DNA from: JBGCDD01 sp045105075
Lineage (GTDB): Bacteria; Pseudomonadota; Alphaproteobacteria; Rhodobacterales; Rhodobacteraceae
Reading direction: 5' to 3'
Length of the DNA stretch: 15,670 nt
Assembly (NCBI GenBank): GCA_045105075.1
Contig: JBGCDD010000264.1
Location: 1 to 15,670 of the forward strand
Shown: piece by piece, positions 1 through 6,741 of the stretch
Position numbering within the stretch: the first letter of the stretch is position 1
Layout: each line of letters begins with the position of its first letter
The notes under the pieces: generated by a model
What the model saw: the letters and a program-made list of their open reading frames with translations, nothing else
What the model was told of the DNA's origin: nothing
The model's database searches: none
Translations under genes and position numbers: made by a program

Positions 1-788
1 CCACATTGCCTGCGCCGGTGCAGGACATAGCCCGGGCCGGTGCGCTCAAGGTGGTTGATTTTCAGGACTGCGCTTACGGCGCGCACTATCTTGATCGACT
101 GGAGAAGATCATCAAAGTCGATGACAGCGCGCACAATTGGCAGCTGAGCGAAACAGCCGCCAAATACATCGCCAACGCCATGGCCTATGATGATATCATC
201 CGCGTCGCGGATCTGAAAACCCGCGCGCCGCGTCTGTCGCGGATCCAATCTGAAATGGGCGCGGGTGCAGACAACGTGATTGAGCTGACTGAGTTCTTTC
301 ACCCGCGCGCCGAAGAGATTGCCAGCCTGATGCCGGCCAAAATGGGCGCCAAATGGGAGGACAGCCCAAAGCGTATGGCGTTGCTCAACCGGGTGTTCAA
401 CAAAGGGCGTCGGCTGCGCACGCACAGTTTGCGCAGCTTTTTGATGCTGCATTTTTTGGGCGGTCTAAAAGCGTACAGGCTTAAAACCCGCCGCCACATG
501 GTTGAAATGGCACATCTGGAGGCATGGCTGGCGCAGTCTCTGGCGCCGCTGGATCGCGACTATGCGCTGTCGGTCGAGTTGTTGAAAAACCGTCGGCTGA
601 TCAAAGGCTATTCGGACACACACGCGCGTGGGCTCAGTAAATTTGCCACCGTTATGAGCACGGTTTCCCTGTTGGAAGGACGCGCAGACGCGGCCGATTG
701 GATGGCCCGCCTGCGCGAAGCCGCACTGCAAGATCCCGCAGGCAAGGCGCTGGACGGCGCGATTGAAACAGTGCGCAGTTTTACCTGA
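1..788 (+). CDS. IorB-like 2-oxoacid (indolepyruvate) oxidoreductase beta-family protein, C-terminal DUF6537 part, 5' end cut
   Basis: This is the 3' portion of a larger gene. The frame is already open at the window edge, so the TTG at position 6 is probably not the true start. The visible 260 residues resemble the C-terminal region (DUF6537) of Proteobacterial indolepyruvate:ferredoxin oxidoreductase beta-family proteins. Supporting stretches are YDDIIRVADLKTRA (about residues 61-74 of the visible part), TEFFHPRAEEI, and GYSDTHARGLSKF near residue 200. Family members run to roughly 500 residues, so about half is seen. By family knowledge these enzymes oxidatively decarboxylate aryl-pyruvates to aryl-CoA with ferredoxin. 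The gamma-domain that precedes DUF6537, and a partner alpha subunit, would lie to the left outside the window. The gene ends 7 bases from the convergent reductase gene, and both stop codons sit in a small palindrome. The family assignment is from recalled sequence patterns, not a search. Confidence 0.75.
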   Translation, partial: TLPAPVQDIARAGALKVVDFQDCAYGAHYLDRLEKIIKVDDSAHNWQLSETAAKYIANAMAYDDIIRVADLKTRAPRLSRIQSEMGAGADNVIELTEFFHPRAEEIASLMPAKMGAKWEDSPKRMALLNRVFNKGRRLRTHSLRSFLMLHFLGGLKAYRLKTRRHMVEMAHLEAWLAQSLAPLDRDYALSVELLKNRRLIKGYSDTHARGLSKFATVMSTVSLLEGRADAADWMARLREAALQDPAGKALDGAIETVRSFT

Positions 789-799
789 GCCACGCTCAG
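785..799. repeat. Small inverted repeat holding both convergent stop codons
   Basis: CTGAGC and GCTCAG form 6-bp arms around a 3-base centre. The TGA of the upstream plus-strand gene (786-788) and the TGA of the minus-strand reductase (796-798) lie symmetrically within it. It could form a short bidirectional hairpin at the convergent gene ends. The 3-base loop and lack of a T-run argue against an efficient intrinsic terminator. Confidence 0.4.
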
Positions 800-1422
800 T
801 TCGAAATCGCGACCGCGCGGTGGTGATAGCTGGTTTCGCTGAGCTGCCGGGTCAGGAAGTTGGCGATATCAGAGCGCGATATTTTCAAAGTCAGGCCGCG
901 CAATGTTGGCGGAAATGCCTCTTTGAATGTGCCCGTGGCGGGGCCATCCACAAAGGCGGCGGGTCGCACGATGGTCCAATCAAGCCCACTGGCCTCGACC
1001 AGCTGCTCCTGCACTTCGTGATCGCGAAACACAACCCGCAGCAATCCGCCAAACATGATGCGTTTCCAGAAGAAATTCAGGTTGGACCAGCTTTCGCGCG
1101 CGCCCAGAGTGGATTGACAGATCAGCCGGGACACCCCGGTGTTTTGCATCGCGCGGATCACATTCAGCGTACCCTTCGAGCGGATCGGCGAGACCAGTGA
1201 GGCATTGCCCAAAGTGATCACAACGGCGTCGTGCCCGGCCACAGCTGCGGTGAGGTTTTGAAGGTCCTGTACGTCTCCGGGCGCCAGGGTAAGGGCCGGG
1301 TGATCGGTGTCTAAAGCGTTGGGATTTCGGGAAAAGGCGGTGACGCTGTGCCCTTGTGCAAGCATTTGCGCAACGGCCAGACGGCCGATTGTTCCAGTTG
1401 CGCCGATGACGATGACTTTCAT
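796..1422 (-). CDS. NAD(P)-binding atypical SDR / NmrA-like reductase
   Basis: The protein has 208 residues. It opens with a beta strand and a glycine-rich dinucleotide loop (MKVIVIGATGTIG, residues 1-13), followed by an Arg in AFSRNP that suits NADP(H) binding. A DAVVITLG strand, a GTLNVIRAM helix and a late DWTIVRPAAFVDGP segment are typical of NAD(P)H-binding (NmrA/YwnB-type) epimerase-like proteins. The active-site Tyr-Lys pair of classical SDRs is not evident, as expected in this subgroup. The start at 1422 was chosen because AAGGA lies 6 bases upstream and the protein then begins directly with the Rossmann strand. An ATG further upstream would overlap the palindrome. It is transcribed divergently from a TetR gene, which probably represses it. 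The substrate is unknown. Confidence 0.85.
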   Translation of the reverse strand: MKVIVIGATGTIGRLAVAQMLAQGHSVTAFSRNPNALDTDHPALTLAPGDVQDLQNLTAAVAGHDAVVITLGNASLVSPIRSKGTLNVIRAMQNTGVSRLICQSTLGARESWSNLNFFWKRIMFGGLLRVVFRDHEVQEQLVEASGLDWTIVRPAAFVDGPATGTFKEAFPPTLRGLTLKISRSDIANFLTRQLSETSYHHRAVAISN

Positions 1423-1444
1423 GATGTTTCCTTTCTCAGTTGAG

Positions 1445-1461
1445 CTTGACATCGTGTCAAG
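1445..1461. promoter_or_regulatory. 17-bp palindrome, probable TetR operator
   Basis: CTTGACA and TGTCAAG form perfect 7-bp arms around TCG in the 73-base divergent gap between the reductase and TetR genes. Each arm contains a TTGACA-type -35 box; the minus-strand one (1455-1460) faces the reductase gene. A further single half-site TGTCAAG overlaps the TetR start codon (1497-1503). Position and symmetry suit an autoregulatory TetR operator, but binding is inferred. Confidence 0.6.
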
Positions 1462-1490
1462 TTGACGGAGCCGGAGTAGCGCGTTACTTT
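1462..1490 (+). promoter_or_regulatory. Candidate promoter of the TetR gene, possibly leaderless
   Basis: TTGACG (1462-1467) and TACTTT (1485-1490) are separated by 17 bases. The -35 box matches consensus at 5 of 6 positions, the -10 box at only 3. The -10 box ends 5 bases before the ATG at 1496, so transcription would begin at or next to the start codon. No Shine-Dalgarno sequence precedes that ATG, which agrees with a leaderless message. The box directly abuts the palindrome at 1445-1461. Confidence 0.35.
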
Positions 1491-1495
1491 ACACC

Positions 1496-2080
1496 ATGTC
1501 AAGCTCAAATCCGCCGACCCGCGATCGCATTTTGAAAGCCACACAAAACCTGTTGGAAAGCGGCGGCGCGGGCAGTGTGCGCATGTCTGATATCGCCAAA
1601 CGCGCCGGGATCAGTCGGCAAGCGCTGTATCTGCATTTTCCCAACCGCGCGGATCTGTTGATTGCCACGACGCGCTATCTGGATGAGGTGCATGAAATCG
1701 GAGCCGAGGTCGACGCGCAGGTGATGGCGGTTCAGGGGCAGGCGCGTCTTGATGGGTTTTTGGTGGCCTGGGGCAATCACATTCCGCGGATCTATGGTGT
1801 GGGCAAAGCGCTGATGGCGATCAAAGACACCGACGCCGAAGCCAAAGCGGCGTGGGATGATCGGATGATTGCGGTGCGCGGGTTGTGCGAGGCGAGTGTG
1901 CATTCTCTGAGCGCGCAAGGCCAACTGACGTCTGATCTGACCCAGAAACAGGCCGTGGATGTGTTGTGGATGCTGGTTTCTGTGCGTAACTGGGAACATT
2001 TGACCCAAGTCTGCGGCTGGTCACAGGCTGATTATCTGGCATATTTGCGCCGCGCCGCGTCACGTTTGATTGGCGTCTGA
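1496..2080 (+). CDS. TetR/AcrR family transcriptional regulator
   Basis: The 194-residue protein has normal length for the family. The N-terminal DNA-binding domain is clear: RDRILKATQNLLESGG (helix 1), then VRMSDIAKRAGISRQALYLHFPNRADLL at about residues 28-55, containing the helix-turn-helix and the family-typical Y-x-H-F turn. The C-terminal ligand-binding half is helical and not informative about the ligand. The gene diverges from the NmrA-like reductase with a 17-bp palindrome between them, so local repression of the reductase and of itself is the simplest model. No ribosome binding site precedes the ATG. Its 3' end overlaps the 3' end of the next, convergent TetR gene by 21 bases. Confidence 0.9.
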   Translation: MSSSNPPTRDRILKATQNLLESGGAGSVRMSDIAKRAGISRQALYLHFPNRADLLIATTRYLDEVHEIGAEVDAQVMAVQGQARLDGFLVAWGNHIPRIYGVGKALMAIKDTDAEAKAAWDDRMIAVRGLCEASVHSLSAQGQLTSDLTQKQAVDVLWMLVSVRNWEHLTQVCGWSQADYLAYLRRAASRLIGV

Positions 2081-2650
2081 GGCCGCCAATGCAGCGATCA
2101 TGTTGGTGATATCATCGGCCAAATCGGCTTCAAGTGGGGCGTGCCGGGTCAGCAGCCGATAAAAGATCGGCCCATAGATCATATCCAGCAGGCTGTCTGT
2201 TGAACAGGCTGTCGGAGTGCGATTGCCAAAGATCTGGTCCAGAATAACCCGCCCTTCGGCTCGGCTTTGCAAAATGACCTGATTGCGAAAGGCTTTGCTG
2301 ACTTCGCTGTCGGGATCCGCCGAAGCCATCAGCGTGGCCGCCTGTTTTCCCGAGCGGGTCGAAAACCGGGCGATCACCGATTTCAGCTGGGCGCGCAATG
2401 TGTCCAGATCGCTTTGAGCGCCGTTGGTTTGTGAGATCTGCGGGCTTTGATGCATCAGCGCTGCCATCGCCAGTTCCTGCGCGTTTGCCCAGTAGCGATA
2501 GATCGTGGGCTTGCCCACTTTGGCGCGCGCCGCCACGGCTTCGATTGTGATCCCGGTCAGGCCGCGTTCTTCCAGCAAAGCCAGCGCGCTGGCGACGATG
2601 GCTTGGTGGGCTGTTGCGCTGCGCGGGCGTCCGCGGGGTTTTGACGTCAT
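2060..2650 (-). CDS. TetR/AcrR family transcriptional regulator (second)
   Basis: The protein has 196 residues when started at the ATG at 2650 (MTSKPRGRPRSATAHQAIV). The basic GRPR tail followed by a helix is the usual opening of this group. The helix-turn-helix runs through ITIEAVAARAKVGKPTIYRYWANAQEL (about residues 34-60), with the IYRYW signature of AcrR-type repressors. The C-terminal half resembles the TetR_C_11 type (IYGPIFYRLL, residues near 160-175). An upstream in-frame ATG at 2728 would add 26 residues and overlap the VOC gene on the other strand, so it was rejected. The gene diverges from the VOC gene and probably controls it and itself. Confidence 0.9.
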   Translation of the reverse strand: MTSKPRGRPRSATAHQAIVASALALLEERGLTGITIEAVAARAKVGKPTIYRYWANAQELAMAALMHQSPQISQTNGAQSDLDTLRAQLKSVIARFSTRSGKQAATLMASADPDSEVSKAFRNQVILQSRAEGRVILDQIFGNRTPTACSTDSLLDMIYGPIFYRLLTRHAPLEADLADDITNMIAALAASDANQT

Positions 2651-2660
2651 TGAAATTTTC

Positions 2661-2692
2661 ACTATACTATTAATGAAACGATACGTAACGTA
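2661..2692. promoter_or_regulatory. Divergent control region with short palindrome and minus-strand -10 box
   Basis: In the 71-base gap between the TetR and VOC genes, TACGT and ACGTA form a 5-bp inverted repeat around one base (2682-2692). On the minus strand TATAGT (2663-2668) is one mismatch from the -10 consensus and lies 12 bases before the TetR start. No convincing -35 box was found. The palindrome is upstream of that -10 box, where a repressor could act on both genes. Confidence 0.35.
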
Positions 2693-2721
2693 AATATCAC
2701 CCACCCACAAGAGGATTTGAT

Positions 2722-3183
2722 ATGCCATCGGAAAACATCGACACCCGCGTTATCCCTTATCTGACTGTAAAGGGCGCTGATCAGGCCTTGGCGTTTTACC
2801 GAGACGTTTTTGACGCCCAGGAAATCTATCGGCTGGTTGATCCAAATGACGGCCGCATCGGGCACGCTGAGTTTGAGATTGGGCAAAGTCGGATCATGAT
2901 CGCAGATGAATATCCAGATTTTGGTGCAGAAAGTCCGGTGAGCATCGGCGGAACACCGGTCAAGTTGGTGTTGAACGTGGCGGATGTGGACGGCGTGTTT
3001 GCTCTTGCGGTGGAAAAAGGCGCAAGCGCTTTGCGCGCCGTACGAGATGAATTTCACGGCCACCGCACAGGGCAGGTCATCGACCCGTTCGGCCACATCT
3101 GGTTCATTCAAACGCGCGTCGGGTCGATGTCGCCCGCAGAAATGCAAGCTGGTTGGGATGCATCAAGTGCACAAAGCGGGTGA
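2722..3183 (+). CDS. VOC superfamily / PhnB-like glyoxalase-fold protein
   Basis: The 153-residue protein shows the two beta-alpha-beta-beta-beta modules of the vicinal oxygen chelate fold. The first is VIPYLTVKGADQALAFYRDVFDAQEIYRL (residues 10-38) with GHAEFEIGQSRIMIADE. The second is KLVLNVADVDGVFALAVEKGASAL with GQVIDPFGHIWFIQTR (residues 118-132). DPFGHxWxxxT is the usual PhnB/YycE-type ending. His48 and His125 sit where metal-ligand positions are often found, but the substrate and even catalysis are unknown. AGAGGA stands 6 bases before the ATG, giving a good ribosome binding site. It diverges from a TetR gene that probably regulates it. Confidence 0.85.
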   Translation: MPSENIDTRVIPYLTVKGADQALAFYRDVFDAQEIYRLVDPNDGRIGHAEFEIGQSRIMIADEYPDFGAESPVSIGGTPVKLVLNVADVDGVFALAVEKGASALRAVRDEFHGHRTGQVIDPFGHIWFIQTRVGSMSPAEMQAGWDASSAQSG

Positions 3184-3476
3184 AACCGGCCACGTTTCGC
3201 GACAGGCAGAAGTGGTGTGTGTGATCAGCAAGCAATTGTTGCCTTTGGTCAGTCGGCGCGAGTTGAAAAAGCAGATGTTCTGACCGGGGCGCCAATGGTT
3301 TTGGAGATCAAGGCAACCGCTCGACCGGGCCAACAGGAGACAGCGCGATCGGGGCAGGTGATTGCGAACGTGCGCCACAGCTTCTCTCGCTGCTTTGACC
3401 GGGACTAATTACGACCGTCGGCTGGGCGCCCATGGTCAACGCCCCCGTTTTTCCTGGCAATTGCTGGGTGCAGTTT

Positions 3477-3839
3477 TCAAGCTACGATGGTGTTCGGATG
3501 TGATGCTTGTTGGTCGTGTTCCCGTGCAAACTGCGCCGTGATGGCATCCCAACAGGTTGGCAATCCGGCGCAAACCTGATCGCGCGAACGCGCGGCAAAT
3601 GCCTGATAAAAAATCGAAAATGCGCCACGCACAAGCAAACCCTGGCCACTTTCGCTCAAGCCCGGCAGCTGATGTTGGCAAGCCTCGGCCCTGACGAATT
3701 CCATGTTCAAACCCTGCTTTTTGGCAAACCGGTGCGCGGTGTCGATAAAGGACCGTCGACACTGCTGGCACCAAAGTCGCTCTGGTTGGAACCTGGGGAG
3801 CACGGCAAGGCAGGTGCGTCTTGTTCTGAGATCAAATTC
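3477..3839 (-). pseudogene. Doubtful small Cys-containing frame, possible remnant or hypothetical gene
   Basis: The minus-strand frame ending at 3477 reads like a real protein over its last 115 or so residues. It has a CQQCRRSFIDTAHRF segment, a GLLVRGAFSIFYQAFA helix and a closing CAGLPTCWDAITAQF segment, with several evenly placed Cys. No good start was found. The next in-frame ATG is at 3905, opposite the dctP start codon, which would place the whole TRAP promoter inside the gene. There is no Shine-Dalgarno sequence at any internal start. It may be a 5'-degraded gene, a true small secreted-protein gene with an unusual start, or chance. I do not recognise the family. The end given at 3839 marks the limit of the protein-like part. 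Confidence 0.25.
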
Positions 3840-3862
3840 GGGTAACAGTTTAAACGAGAAAG

Positions 3863-3880
3863 CAAATGCGCAGACATTTG
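3863..3880. promoter_or_regulatory. Inverted repeat upstream of the TRAP operon
   Basis: CAAATG and CATTTG form perfect 6-bp arms around 6 bases, ending 23 bases before the dctP start. It could be a regulator site controlling the transporter operon or a hairpin in its 5' leader. No regulator gene is adjacent, so the binding protein is unknown. Confidence 0.3.
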
Positions 3881-3903
3881 TAGCATCAACAAGGGAGTAG
3901 AAC

Positions 3904-4908
3904 ATGAAAAATATGATCAAGGGCGCAACCGCGCTGGCTTTGGTTTTGGCCGCCTCAAGCGCGTCGGCGGAAACCACATTGACCGTTTCGACCTGGGCCG
4001 GTCCGAACCATTCGATGAATTCCAAGGTGTTTCCACGCATCAAAGAGATCCTTGAGGCCTGTGAGGGCGGCGATATGTCGGTCAAGATCGAGTTCGGTCT
4101 GGCCCCGCCCCCGGCCCAGTACGACACGGTGCGCGACGGTGTGGCCGATCTGACCTGGATCGTGCACGGCTATACGCCTGGCAAATTCGTCACCACCAAA
4201 CTGGCCGAACTGCCCGGTATCTCTGGCAATGCCGAGCAGATCTCGGTCGCGTTCCAGATGACCCACGAGAAATATCTGGCCGCAGTGGGCGAGGCCAAAG
4301 GTGTCGAGGTTCTGACCAACTTCGTGCATGGTCCGGGCCTGTTGAACACGGTCGAGCCGCTTGAAAACGGCTATGCCAGCGTTGACGGCATGAAGCTGCG
4401 CGTGGGCGGCGGTGTGGCCAATATGGTTGGCTCGGCGCTCGGTGTGGCTGGCGTGAACGTGCCGGCACCTGCGGTCTATGAAACCATCGCTTCGGGCGTG
4501 GCAGACGGGGTGTTCTTCCCCGCCGAAACCCTGTTTGCGTTCAAAACCGCCGAGCTGACCAAATACAGCTATGTGAACCCGGACGGCATGTACACGACCT
4601 CGTTTGGCTTGATCCTGAACGGCGACACCTATTCGGATCTGTCGGATGCCAACCGCAAATGCGTTGATGATATGCGCGGTGTGGATATGGCGCGCTGGAT
4701 CGGCAAGATCTGGGACGAGGCCGATGATTTCGGTCGCGCCAAGGCTGTTGCAGACAATGGCTTGTCGATCATCGAAATGGACGCGGACCAGCGTGCTTAC
4801 TTCAAGGAAAAGACCGCAGGAATTCTTGATACTGTGTTGGCTGATGTGGACGGCGCAGGCGTGAACGGCGCCGAGGCGCTCGCGTACTTCAAGTCGCAAA
4901 TCAAGTAA
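3904..4908 (+). CDS. dctP: TRAP transporter periplasmic substrate-binding protein (DctP family)
   Basis: The 334-residue protein has a Sec signal peptide: basic MKNMIK, hydrophobic core ATALALVLAASS, and likely cleavage after ASA (about residue 22). The mature part has the DctP fold, with an N-terminal LTVSTWAG strand, an RDGVADLTW motif (residues 77-85), and KLRVGGG (residues 164-170), where the conserved family Arg (R166) usually salt-bridges a carboxylate or other acidic group of the ligand. Y192ETIASGVADGVFFP is the usual later motif. AGGGAG precedes the ATG. It is the first gene of a dctP-dctQ-dctM operon. The ligand cannot be read from sequence. Closeness to a DHPS/sulfolactate operon makes an organosulfonate possible (compare HpsKLM and SlcHFG TRAP systems), but about 5 kb and an opposing orientation separate them. 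Confidence 0.93.
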   Translation: MKNMIKGATALALVLAASSASAETTLTVSTWAGPNHSMNSKVFPRIKEILEACEGGDMSVKIEFGLAPPPAQYDTVRDGVADLTWIVHGYTPGKFVTTKLAELPGISGNAEQISVAFQMTHEKYLAAVGEAKGVEVLTNFVHGPGLLNTVEPLENGYASVDGMKLRVGGGVANMVGSALGVAGVNVPAPAVYETIASGVADGVFFPAETLFAFKTAELTKYSYVNPDGMYTTSFGLILNGDTYSDLSDANRKCVDDMRGVDMARWIGKIWDEADDFGRAKAVADNGLSIIEMDADQRAYFKEKTAGILDTVLADVDGAGVNGAEALAYFKSQIK

Positions 4909-4910
4909 CG

Positions 4911-4928
4911 CGCATCAGGGCTGATGCG
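4911..4928 (+). promoter_or_regulatory. Intercistronic hairpin sequestering the dctQ start
   Basis: CGCATCAG and CTGATGCG are perfect 8-bp arms around GG, or 7 bp with a 4-base loop. The AGGG Shine-Dalgarno (4917-4920) lies at the loop and top of the stem, and the dctQ ATG (4924-4926) lies in the 3' arm. Such a hairpin could lower translation of the membrane subunits relative to the binding protein, or protect the dctP message from 3' decay. Confidence 0.55.
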
Positions 4929-5451
4929 TAATCTGTTGCAAAAAACAGAGGGGCTGGCCGATTCTGCCAGCCTCTTTTTGGCCAACGTCGCGGCGGTGAT
5001 CCTGCTGGGACTTGTGGCGCTCACCTGTGTCGACGTGATCGGACGCTATGTGTTTTCCAGCCCCCTGGTGGGCGCGGTCGAGCTGGTGCGCCTGTGCATG
5101 GCGGGGCTGATCTTTTTCTCGTTTCCACTGATGTTTTTGCGCAATGACCACATCATTGTGGATCTTTTTGCGATCTTTCAACGCGGCTGGATCGGCTGGA
5201 TCTCGTCGGTTTTGATCCTGTGTGTGACCATCTACGTGGCCTACAAAATCGGAGATCGGGTGTTTGACTATGCGGTGCGCGCGGCGGAAGACAATGATAT
5301 GACGGAATATTTGTCGATCCCACGCTGGCCCGTTGTGGGTTTGATCACAGTGTCGATCTTTGCCGCCGCGCTGACCTCGGCGTTGCGGCTGGCGCTGATT
5401 TTGTCCACGCCCGGCAAATTGCCCGACGACCGCCACGGGGAAAACCAATGA
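4924..5451 (+). CDS. dctQ: TRAP transporter small membrane subunit (DctQ family)
   Basis: The 175-residue protein has four predicted transmembrane segments, at about residues 18-40, 52-72, 90-110 and 134-158. DVIGRYVF (residues 37-44) is the family motif after the first helix, followed by a conserved acidic residue in GAVELVR. DctQ pairs with DctM in the inner membrane and helps dock the loaded binding protein. Its start codon sits in a hairpin just 15 bases after the dctP stop. Its TGA overlaps the dctM ATG by 4 bases (ATGA), so the two membrane subunits are likely translationally coupled. Confidence 0.92.
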   Translation: MRNLLQKTEGLADSASLFLANVAAVILLGLVALTCVDVIGRYVFSSPLVGAVELVRLCMAGLIFFSFPLMFLRNDHIIVDLFAIFQRGWIGWISSVLILCVTIYVAYKIGDRVFDYAVRAAEDNDMTEYLSIPRWPVVGLITVSIFAAALTSALRLALILSTPGKLPDDRHGENQ

Positions 5452-6737
5452 CCATTGCACTGATCGGCTTTGCCGCCGTCTTGATCCTGGCGTTTTTGCG
5501 CATGCCACTGGGCATCGCGCTGGGCCTTGTGGGGCTGATCGGTTTTTCCGAACTGTCCAGCTACCGCGCCGGACTGTCCAACGCCGCACGGCTGGTGATT
5601 GATTCCGGCCAGTCTTATGGGTTGTCGGTTGTGCCGTTGTTCATCCTGATGGGTCTGATGGTCGACAAGGGTGGCATGGCGCAGGAACTCTACCGCGCGG
5701 CCTATGCGTTTCTGGGCCACCGTCGTGGCGGTTTGGCGATGTCCACCATCGTGGCATGTGGGATGTTTTCGGCGATCTGCGGATCGTCGCTGGCCACAGC
5801 CGCAACCATGTCAAAAGTGTCGATGCCCGAGATGCGCCGGTACAAATACGACGACTCGCTGGCCACTGCTTCGATCGCGGCGGGCGGCACCCTTGGTATT
5901 TTGATCCCACCCAGTGTGATCCTGGTGATCTACGGGCTGATCACCAACGCGTCCGTGGGCAAACTGTTCATCGCCGGCGTTCTGCCGGGCATCATTGGCG
6001 TGCTGTTCTACCTTGGCGCGGTGGTGTTTGTGGTCTCGCGCAACCCCACGGCTGGCCCCGCGGGCGAGCGCACCAGCTGGGGCCAACGTCTGATCGCACT
6101 GCGCGATGTCTGGACCACGCTGGGGCTGTTCATCTTTGTGATCGGCGGCATTTACGTGGGCGCCTTCACCCCGACCGAGGCGGCCGGCATGGGGGCTGCT
6201 GGCGCCATCGCCATCGCCTATTTCCGCGGCGCGCTAAGCTGGCGCGTGTTGCTGGAGGTCACCCGCGAAACCACGTTGACCACGGCCAAGCTGTTTCTGG
6301 TGGTGTTCGGCGCGATGATCTTTTCGAACTTCGTCAACCGCGCCGGGTTGCCGGATGCGTTGCTGAACCTGGCTCAGGGTTTCGATTTTCCGCCAATGGG
6401 CGTGATCTTTATGATCCTGCTGATCTATCTGGTGCTGGGGTGTGTGTTTGAATCGCTGTCGATGATCCTGCTGACCGTGCCGATCTTTGCGCCGCTGGTC
6501 GAAGGGCTGGGCTTTGATCTGATCTGGTTTGGCATTCTGGTCGTCGTCGCCACCGAAATCAGCCTGATCACGCCGCCCATAGGAATGAACGTGTTTGTGC
6601 TGAAAGGGGTGCTCAAGGACGTCTCGGTGTCGACCATTTTCAAAGGCGTGACTCCGTTTTGGGTGGCTGATATTTTCCGCATCATCCTGCTGGCGCTGGT
6701 GCCGGGATTGGCGTTGTATCTGCCATCGCTGATGTAA
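5448..6737 (+). CDS. dctM: TRAP transporter large permease subunit (DctM family)
   Basis: The 429-residue protein matches the usual 425-445 length of DctM and is hydrophobic throughout, with about a dozen membrane segments. Recognisable motifs are VPLFILMGLMVDKGG (residues 63-77), ICGSSLATAATMSKVSMPEM (about 110-129) and AAGGTLGILIPPSVILVIYG, followed by PTEAAGMGA in the second half and TEISLITPPIGMNVFVLKG near residue 370. The family is a sodium-coupled elevator-type transporter that imports the ligand delivered by DctP. It overlaps dctQ by 4 bases. It is followed by an unknown gene only 4 bases after the stop if the earliest start of that gene is used. Confidence 0.95.
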   Translation: MTIALIGFAAVLILAFLRMPLGIALGLVGLIGFSELSSYRAGLSNAARLVIDSGQSYGLSVVPLFILMGLMVDKGGMAQELYRAAYAFLGHRRGGLAMSTIVACGMFSAICGSSLATAATMSKVSMPEMRRYKYDDSLATASIAAGGTLGILIPPSVILVIYGLITNASVGKLFIAGVLPGIIGVLFYLGAVVFVVSRNPTAGPAGERTSWGQRLIALRDVWTTLGLFIFVIGGIYVGAFTPTEAAGMGAAGAIAIAYFRGALSWRVLLEVTRETTLTTAKLFLVVFGAMIFSNFVNRAGLPDALLNLAQGFDFPPMGVIFMILLIYLVLGCVFESLSMILLTVPIFAPLVEGLGFDLIWFGILVVVATEISLITPPIGMNVFVLKGVLKDVSVSTIFKGVTPFWVADIFRIILLALVPGLALYLPSLM

Positions 6738-6741
6738 AAGC

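Larger units (their letters stand above)
3184..3903. other. 720-base stretch between the VOC gene and the TRAP operon, mostly without a clear gene
   Basis: No convincing gene was recognised on the plus strand. From 3190 to about 3470 nothing beyond short unrelated frames is seen. A minus-strand frame (3477-3839) has a protein-like composition and is listed separately. The 3' end must hold the promoter of the TRAP operon. It contains the palindrome GTTTAAAC (3848-3855), a 6-bp inverted repeat CAAATG/CATTTG (3863-3880), and the ribosome binding site AGGGAG (3892-3897). Confidence 0.5.

Noticed and set aside
3955..4899. Long minus-strand open frame opposite dctP
   Set aside because: It is His/Arg-rich with no recognisable motif, lies fully opposite a clear DctP gene, and is an effect of GC-rich codon usage.
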